Assembly (NCBI GenBank): GCA_001898625.1
Contig: MKUP01000011.1
Span: 124,001-188,000, forward strand
Source: Burkholderiales bacterium 67-32
Lineage (GTDB): Bacteria > Pseudomonadota > Gammaproteobacteria > Burkholderiales > Burkholderiaceae_B
Length of the DNA stretch: 64,000 bases
Reading direction: 5' to 3'
In this document: in pieces, positions 59,650 to 64,000 of the stretch
Numbering within the stretch: position 1 is the first letter of the stretch
Layout of the letters: each line of letters begins with the position of its first letter
Notes under the pieces: model-generated
Databases searched by the model: none
What the model was told of the DNA's origin: nothing
Seen by the model: only the letters and a program-made list of their open reading frames with translations
Position numbers and translations under genes: made by a program

Positions 59650-60279
59650 CTAGCCCTCCGCGCCCAGGCGGGTTTCGAGCCGGGCCAGCCGCGTCAGCAG
59701 GTGCTCGACCCGCTTGCCCGCGCGCTCGGCGTCGTCGCGCAGTCGCCGCACCTCGCCCCCCCAGGCCTGCAGCGCGTGCGAGGACGCCACCGCCCCGCTT
59801 TCCTCGGTCAGGTACTCCGCCACGTTCTCGGCCAGCCGCCAGGCGCCGGCGCGCAGCCCGTCCGCCACGCCCCGCGCCGTACGGACCAGGCGGGCGGCGG
59901 GTATGTCGCCGACGACCCCGGCCAGGTCTTCTTCCACGTCCCAGCGCAGATCCCGCGCCAGGTCTCCCAGCACGTGGGCCAGCGCCGCATCGCCCTCGAT
60001 GCGCACCGCCCCCATCCGGCGGGCGGCATCGCCCGAGAGCAGCTCCGGCAGCCTGCCGCCATCGACGGTCAGGGTCACGTCGGGCACGACATCCGCGGCG
60101 GCGGCCTCGACCAGGCCTTGCGGGGTGATCGTCAGCGTCATGCTCAGGGAGCCGGCGGCCAGGCGGGCTGTCTTGCCGGCATGCTGGCGCAGCCGCTCGC
60201 GGGCCCAGGGTTCGCGCAACAGCAGCGTATCGAGCGCCCGGATGGCGGCGGCGGAAGGGTACGGCAGGGACACGGGCAT
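59650..60279 (-). CDS. ubiJ: UbiJ, SCP2-domain ubiquinone accessory factor
   Basis: UbiJ holds lipid intermediates and scaffolds the soluble ubiquinone complex. The 209-residue protein has an SCP2-like domain (about residues 10-115: ALDTLLLREPWARERLRQHAGKTARL, SMTLTITPQGLVEA, DVTLTVDGGRLPELLSGD, RIEGDAALAHVLGDLARDLRWDVEEDLAGVVGDI) followed by a coiled-coil-like C-terminus rich in Arg/Leu heptads (EVRRLRDDAERAGKRVEHLLTRLARLETRLG). The start at 60279 gives the conserved N-terminus. It is tightly coupled to ubiB. Confidence 0.92.
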   Translation of the reverse strand: MPVSLPYPSAAAIRALDTLLLREPWARERLRQHAGKTARLAAGSLSMTLTITPQGLVEAAAADVVPDVTLTVDGGRLPELLSGDAARRMGAVRIEGDAALAHVLGDLARDLRWDVEEDLAGVVGDIPAARLVRTARGVADGLRAGAWRLAENVAEYLTEESGAVASSHALQAWGGEVRRLRDDAERAGKRVEHLLTRLARLETRLGAEG

Positions 60280-60334
60280 AGGATGCGAGACGGAAACCAG
60301 TAAGGAGAACCGACCGGCGATCCGGCCTGCCAAT

Positions 60335-60362
60335 GAAAAACGCCCGTCCGAGGACGGGCGTT
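60335..60362 (-). terminator. Rho-independent terminator after the Tim44-like gene
   Basis: On the minus strand the transcript reads AACGCCCGTC / GACGGGCGTT with a 4-nt loop and then TTTTT-type residues. It starts 24 bp after the Tim44-like stop and lies before ubiJ, so ubiJ-ubiB need a promoter of their own. Confidence 0.85.
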
Positions 60363-60385
60363 CCACGGGGTTCGACCCCGCAAGT

Positions 60386-61366
60386 TTACCGGTTGTGTTC
60401 CTGCACCGGGATCTGCTGCACGCCGGCCAGCAGCCAGCCGCCGTCGTTGGGCTTGAACAGGTTCCAGACTTCCTCGAAGCGGAACGCCTCGGTGCCCGGG
60501 GCCTCGCGCAGCATGCCGGAGAAGCGGACGCTGGCGAGGTGGCCGTCGGAGACGGTCTCGATGCCAAGCAGTTCCGCGTTCAGCAGTACCACCTCGGTCA
60601 CGTTCTGCCCCTGGCGCTGGCCGATTTGCTGGCTGAGTTCGGCCAGCAGGTCGTCGGTGACCCGATCGCGCAGTTCGCTCAAGTCGCCACGGTCCCAGAC
60701 GCCTTGCAACTGCACGAAATAGCTCTTCGCATGGCTGAGGAAATTCGCGGCGTCGAAATCGCTGGGAATGCCCCACTCACCGGTGGGGGCAGGCCCCGCG
60801 GCGGCCAAGGAAGCGGCAGGCACGGCCGCCGGCGCGGCAGCCGCGGGCGCCACCGATTCGCGCGCCATGGGGGCGGGCGGCTCGTTGCGCTGCTGGAAGC
60901 GGCTGTTGCCCGCGCTCTGGAGCGCCGGTTGCTGGCCGACGCCGCGCAGCCGGCGAACGATGAACAGCACGGCGAAGATGGCCAGCGCGATGAGCAGCAG
61001 GCTGCCGATGAACTCGGCCGCGGCAGCGCCCAGGCCGAAATGCGACAGCAGGGCCGCCAGGCCCAGGCCGGCGGCGATGCCGGCGATGGGGCCCAGCCAG
61101 CGCGACATGCCGCTGCGCGCGGCGGTGGCGCCGGCGGCGGCCCCCGCTGCGGCAGGAGCGGCCGACGGCGCGGCCTGCTGGTTCTGCTGGGGAGTGCGCG
61201 CCGGCGGCGTCGCCTGCCGCTGCGTCACGTTGCTGGACTGGCGGCCCATGCTGCCGCCCCCGCCCAGGCGCTTGGCCAGGGCGTCATGCGAGACGCCCAG
61301 CATGGCCACGGTCGATACGGCGATGACCAGAGCCGGGATGAACCTGGAAAAAAATCGTCGAGACAT
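60386..61366 (-). CDS. Tim44-like domain membrane protein
   Basis: A 326-residue protein with an N-terminal signal or anchor (FIPALVIAVSTVAMLGVSHDALA), a low-complexity Gly/Gln/Ala-rich segment (about 35-85), two hydrophobic helices (about 90-140) and a C-terminal Tim44-like/calponin-type domain (about 200-326: DFDAANFLSHAKSYFVQLQGVWDRGDLSELRDRVTDDLLAEL; VWNLFKPNDGGWLLAGVQQIP). The mitochondrial Tim44 domain binds lipids and tethers Hsp70; bacterial members have no agreed role. Between ubiE and ubiJ it is a conserved betaproteobacterial insertion. Confidence 0.88.
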   Translation of the reverse strand: MSRRFFSRFIPALVIAVSTVAMLGVSHDALAKRLGGGGSMGRQSSNVTQRQATPPARTPQQNQQAAPSAAPAAAGAAAGATAARSGMSRWLGPIAGIAAGLGLAALLSHFGLGAAAAEFIGSLLLIALAIFAVLFIVRRLRGVGQQPALQSAGNSRFQQRNEPPAPMARESVAPAAAAPAAVPAASLAAAGPAPTGEWGIPSDFDAANFLSHAKSYFVQLQGVWDRGDLSELRDRVTDDLLAELSQQIGQRQGQNVTEVVLLNAELLGIETVSDGHLASVRFSGMLREAPGTEAFRFEEVWNLFKPNDGGWLLAGVQQIPVQEHNR

Positions 61367-61601
61367 TGTGTGGATTCTCCTGTAATCAATGTCGTGGCGC
61401 CGCCCTGCCGGCCCCGATACCGGGTCTGCCTGGCAGCGTGGGCGCCATTGCTGTCAGGTGGGGATGCCCGGCGCCGCGACGCCCCCGCAGACGGGCGGTC
61501 GTAGCAGCCTTTCCTGACAATAAGCTGAAATTTAACGGACTATGGCGCAAATCGCCAGTCGGAACGCCCCGGATTCGCGAAGGAATTTGCAACAAGGGAA
61601 G

Positions 61602-62378
61602 CTACAGCCGCACGCCCTCGTGCAGGGCGACCACCCCGGCGGTCAGATTGAAATATTGGACACGCGCCAGGCCGGCCTGTTCCAGCATGCCGGCCAGGGT
61701 GTCCTGATCCGGGTGCATGCGGATGGATTCGGCCAGGTAGCGGTAGCTGGCCTCGTCCTGGGCCACCTTGCGCCCCAGCCAGGGCAGGATGTTGAACGAA
61801 TACCAGTCGTAGGCCGCCCGCAGCGGCTTGGCGACCCGGGAGAACTCCAGCACCAGCAGCTTGCCGCCGGGCCGCAGCACCCGCGTCATCTCGGCCAGGG
61901 CCCGATCCTTGTGGGTCATGTTGCGCAGCCCGAACGCTACCGAGACGCGGTCGAAATACCCGTCCGGGAAAGGCAGCTTCTCGGCGTCGCAGACGGCGGT
62001 GGGCAGCATCAGCCCCGCATCCAGCATCCGGTCCCGCCCCACGCGCAGCATGGAATCGTTGATGTCGGTCAGCCAGACCTCGCCGGTGGGCCCGGCGCGC
62101 CGGGCGAAGGCCTTGGCCAGATCGCCAGTGCCGCCCGCGATGTCCAGCACCTTCATGCCCGGGCGCACGCCGGCGCGGGCCACGGTGAATACCTTCCAGG
62201 CCCGGTGCATGCCGCCGGACATCAGGTCGTTCATGACGTCGTAGCGCGCGGCCACCGAGTGGAAGACCTCGGCCACCTTGCGCGCCTTGTCGGTCTCGGC
62301 CACCTGCTGGAAGCCGAAATGGGTCGTGCCCGGCGGCGTGTCGCCAGCCGGTGCGGAGGAGTGCTGCTTATCGCTCAT
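61602..62378 (-). CDS. ubiE: UbiE/COQ5 C-methyltransferase
   Basis: UbiE methylates demethylmenaquinone and the benzoquinol ring in ubiquinone synthesis with SAM. The 258-residue protein has [34 protein letters not shown] at the start, SAM motif [28 protein letters not shown], post-[27 protein letters not shown] and the C-terminal [17 protein letters not shown] block. The ATG overlaps the DUF971 gene stop as ATGA. The 235-bp gap 61367-61601 before the Tim44-like gene shows no gene. Confidence 0.96.
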   Translation of the reverse strand: MSDKQHSSAPAGDTPPGTTHFGFQQVAETDKARKVAEVFHSVAARYDVMNDLMSGGMHRAWKVFTVARAGVRPGMKVLDIAGGTGDLAKAFARRAGPTGEVWLTDINDSMLRVGRDRMLDAGLMLPTAVCDAEKLPFPDGYFDRVSVAFGLRNMTHKDRALAEMTRVLRPGGKLLVLEFSRVAKPLRAAYDWYSFNILPWLGRKVAQDEASYRYLAESIRMHPDQDTLAGMLEQAGLARVQYFNLTAGVVALHEGVRL

Positions 62379-62800
62379 TGCTTACCTTCACGGCGTACGT
62401 CGGTTGTTGCCATCCCGCCCTGGGGCTCGGGATCCCGCGAGGCCCCCGCCGCTTCCAGCGCGGCGAGATACTCCGCCCACAGGCGGTCCTGGTCGCGGCC
62501 CAGCGCATACAGGATGTCCCACGAATAGATCCCGGTCGAATGCCCGTCGGAGAACCGGGGCTGGACCGCGTAGTTGCCTACTGGCTCCAGCGAGACGAGG
62601 TCCACGTCGCGCTTGCCCACCTGCAGCGTCTCCTGTCCCGGCCCGTGGCCCCGGACCTCGGCCGAGGGGCTGTAGACACGCAGCAGCTCGAAAGGCAGCC
62701 GGAAACTGCTGCCGTCGTCGAAGGCGACCTCCAGCGTCCTGGACTGCCTGTGCACGACGATATTGGTGGGGAGAGGGGTATTCTTGTCCAGGCCAGCCAT
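62375..62800 (-). CDS. DUF971 / gamma-butyrobetaine hydroxylase-like N-domain protein
   Basis: A 141-residue protein of the DUF971 family, which corresponds to the N-terminal zinc-binding-type domain of gamma-butyrobetaine hydroxylase but lacks the oxygenase part. Conserved segments are [73 protein letters not shown] and [14 protein letters not shown] start eight codons upstream (62824) is possible; neither has a clear Shine-Dalgarno. It is translationally coupled with ubiE. Bacterial members are linked to Fe-S cluster or Q metabolism only by context. Confidence 0.86.
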   Translation of the reverse strand: MAGLDKNTPLPTNIVVHRQSRTLEVAFDDGSSFRLPFELLRVYSPSAEVRGHGPGQETLQVGKRDVDLVSLEPVGNYAVQPRFSDGHSTGIYSWDILYALGRDQDRLWAEYLAALEAAGASRDPEPQGGMATTDVRREGKQ

Positions 62801-62876
62801 GTTGTTCTCGCGTAGGGACTCCATGGTAGCCGATGGGGGCCGCGGCCGCGCCGGAGGCCTTCCCAGGGGCCGGATC

Positions 62877-62894
62877 ATGTCACATACCTGAAAC
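62877..62894 (+). promoter_or_regulatory. Candidate Pho box before phoB
   Basis: ATGTCAC-ATAC-CTGAAAC has the 7-4-7 layout of the CTGTCAT-N4-CTGTCAT Pho box. TACTAT at 62905-62910 is a possible -10, exactly 10 bp after the box. This fits autoregulation of phoB by PhoB. Confidence 0.5.
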
Positions 62895-62942
62895 AATACC
62901 GCCATACTATGGACATGCTTCAGCAACCCAACCGGCATATCC

Positions 62943-63638
62943 ATGTCCAGCACTATTTTAGTCGTCGAAGACGAACCGGCCATCCAGGAGCTGGTCTCGG
63001 TCAACCTGTCCTTCGCGGGCCACAAGGTCCTGCGCGCGGCTGATGCCGAACAGGCCCAGACCTTGATCCGGGCCGAACTCCCCGACCTGATCCTGCTCGA
63101 CTGGATGCTGCCCGGCACCTCGGGCGTATCGCTGGCCCGCAAGCTGCGGACCGAGGAGCGCACCAAGGCCGTTCCCATCATCATGCTCACCGCCAAGGGC
63201 GCCGAGCAGGACAAGGTCGACGGCCTGGAGGCCGGCGCCGATGATTACATCACCAAGCCGTTCTCGCCCAAGGAACTGATGGCCCGCATCAAGGCCGTCC
63301 TGCGGCGGCGCGCGCCCCAGCTGACCGACGACCTGATCGACGTCGCCGGGCTGCGGCTGGATCCGGTCACCCACCGGCTCAATGGCAACGGCGTGACGCT
63401 GAACATCGGCCCCACGGAGTTCCGCCTGCTGCACTTCTTCATGACCCACCCCGAGCGCGTGTTCTCGCGTTCGCAGTTGCTGGACCAGGTGTGGGGCGAC
63501 CACGTCTTCGTCGAAGAGCGTACGGTGGACGTGCACATCCGGCGCCTGCGCAAGGCCCTGGAGCCCAGCAAGCACGACGGCCACGTGGAGACCGTGCGCG
63601 GCAGCGGCTATCGCTTCACCGCGCATCCTGTAGGCTAA
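62943..63638 (+). CDS. phoB: Phosphate regulon response regulator PhoB
   Basis: PhoB activates phosphate-starvation genes when phosphorylated by PhoR. The 231-residue OmpR-type regulator has the acidic pair at residues 10-11, phosphorylation site D53 (LLDWMLPGTSG), K105 (ITKPFSPKELMARI) and the DNA-binding region FRLLHFFMTHPERVFSRSQLLDQVWGDHVFVEERTVDVHIRRLRKAL, ending RGSGYRF. This DNA-binding helix is the PhoB signature. A structured repeat follows the stop immediately, then phoR. Confidence 0.95.
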   Translation: MSSTILVVEDEPAIQELVSVNLSFAGHKVLRAADAEQAQTLIRAELPDLILLDWMLPGTSGVSLARKLRTEERTKAVPIIMLTAKGAEQDKVDGLEAGADDYITKPFSPKELMARIKAVLRRRAPQLTDDLIDVAGLRLDPVTHRLNGNGVTLNIGPTEFRLLHFFMTHPERVFSRSQLLDQVWGDHVFVEERTVDVHIRRLRKALEPSKHDGHVETVRGSGYRFTAHPVG

Positions 63639-63639
63639 T

Positions 63640-63718
63640 CCCCCCCTACGCGCTGACGCGCGCCCCCCAGGGGGCGGCACGGGCGGACCGGCGAAGCCGG
63701 ATCCGCCGTGCCCTGGAA
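63640..63718 (+). repeat. Dispersed structured repeat, copy G
   Basis: Full forward copy beginning one base after the phoB stop. First stem ACGCGC-TGA-CGCGCG, then the C/G-run stem, then the long stem with outer arms GGCACGGGCGG / CCGCCGTGCC. It has the same arm type as copy A, differing on both sides from copies B, D and F. Confidence 0.85.
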
Positions 63719-63782
63719 AATTCACAAAAAAACCATAAAAGACGGCAGGGTCCGGGCTCCGGGCAATGCGACAATTCGCTCC

Positions 63783-64000
63783 ATGGTCTGGATACGCAAC
63801 CTCATCGTCGTCCTCTTGTGGGCCGGCCTGGCGGCCCTTACGCGGCCGATCACGGGCAGCTTCGGCTGGGCCGTCTTCAGTTTCGGCCTGGGCACGCTGC
63901 TGGTCTGGCATATCTGGCAGCTCTCGCGCGTCACACGCTGGACCAACGACCTGCAGCGGCCTCCGCCGCCCTCGGCCGGCTCGTGGGACGAGGCCCTGGC
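63783..64000 (+). CDS. phoR: Phosphate regulon sensor kinase PhoR (3' end outside window)
   Basis: The first 72 codons are visible: MVWIRNLIVVLLWAGLAALTRP, then a second hydrophobic helix GWAVFSFGLGTLLVWHIWQLSRVTRW and a Pro-rich linker PPPPSAGSWDEAL. Two N-terminal helices followed by a PAS-type cytoplasmic region are typical of PhoR. Directly following phoB, it is very likely the cognate kinase. The kinase domain is outside the window, so it cannot be checked. Confidence 0.85.
   Translation, partial: MVWIRNLIVVLLWAGLAALTRPITGSFGWAVFSFGLGTLLVWHIWQLSRVTRWTNDLQRPPPPSAGSWDEAL

Noticed and set aside
57544-60303. 919-codon antisense open frame over the permease, ubiB and ubiJ genes
   Set aside because: In GC-rich DNA the strand opposite real genes often stays open. 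The product is low-complexity (Arg/Gln/His/Ala) and has no domain, while the minus-strand genes have clear motifs.

Overview
The window is high-GC, densely coded, single-chromosome-type sequence from a betaproteobacterium. The most likely home is the Alcaligenaceae (Bordetella/Achromobacter group). This is an inference from gene content and order: rpoN-hpf-ptsN-hprK-rapZ; rsmI/yraN-diaA-dolP; dacC-dat-ybeD-lipB-lipA; birA-coaX (Baf type); ubiB-ubiJ-Tim44-like-ubiE-DUF971-phoB-phoR; and five orphan Bug (TctC-type) solute receptors, a hallmark of Bordetella relatives. I see no tRNA, rRNA, CRISPR array, prophage or insertion-sequence transposase.

Layout. 0-6 kb: the 3' part of rpoN, then hpf, ptsN, hprK, rapZ and the lipoprotein gene rlpA. 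6-9 kb: an accessory MFS transporter / bicupin / IclR locus around a palindrome-rich divergent promoter. 9-13.7 kb: rsmI, yraN, diaA, dolP, a TlpA-like thioredoxin and a Kdo hydroxylase. 13.7-22.6 kb: an accessory catabolic zone with a PcaQ-like LysR regulator and two Bug receptors, a PhyH-type dioxygenase, catR/catB-catC-Bug, and metY. 22.6-30.1 kb: a second catabolic zone centred on a LigAB-type extradiol dioxygenase, with an opposing operon of Bug receptor, cupin, HpcH/HpaI aldolase, DUF6282-like hydrolase, IclR regulator and dihydroorotate-dehydrogenase-like flavoprotein. 30.4-40.4 kb: core genes for lipoate, cell wall, biotin/CoA and heptose metabolism. 40.5-45.4 kb: a two-component system and a MucD/DegP protease, separated by a VapBC50-like toxin-antitoxin pair and a pair of structured repeats. 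45.5-54.7 kb: a GntR-controlled cluster of D-aminoacylase, DapA-like lyase/synthase, amidohydrolase, a three-part ABC importer and two unusual SDR proteins. 54.7-58 kb: a diiron protein, a sodium/solute symporter and a TauE/SafE permease. 58-64 kb: ubiquinone genes and the start of phoBR.

Most notable signals: (1) a dispersed REP-like element, at least nine full or partial copies, whose stems show compensatory base changes between copies and which usually begins at or just after a stop codon in the sense direction; one copy encodes the end of Hpf. (2) Operator-like sequences that connect regulators to neighbouring genes: an exact ATAC-N7-GTAT at catR/catB, a PcaQ-like box, CTTAAG-N5-CTTAAG before mucD, GTATAC palindromes around the GntR cluster, and a shared AAAAGAACAA motif before ligA and before the opposing operon. 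(3) Two gene clusters that look like undescribed degradative pathways. (4) Two adjacent SDR proteins with Ser and Arg where YxxxK is expected. (5) A 15-bp inverted repeat whose right arm covers the metY ribosome-binding site and start codon.
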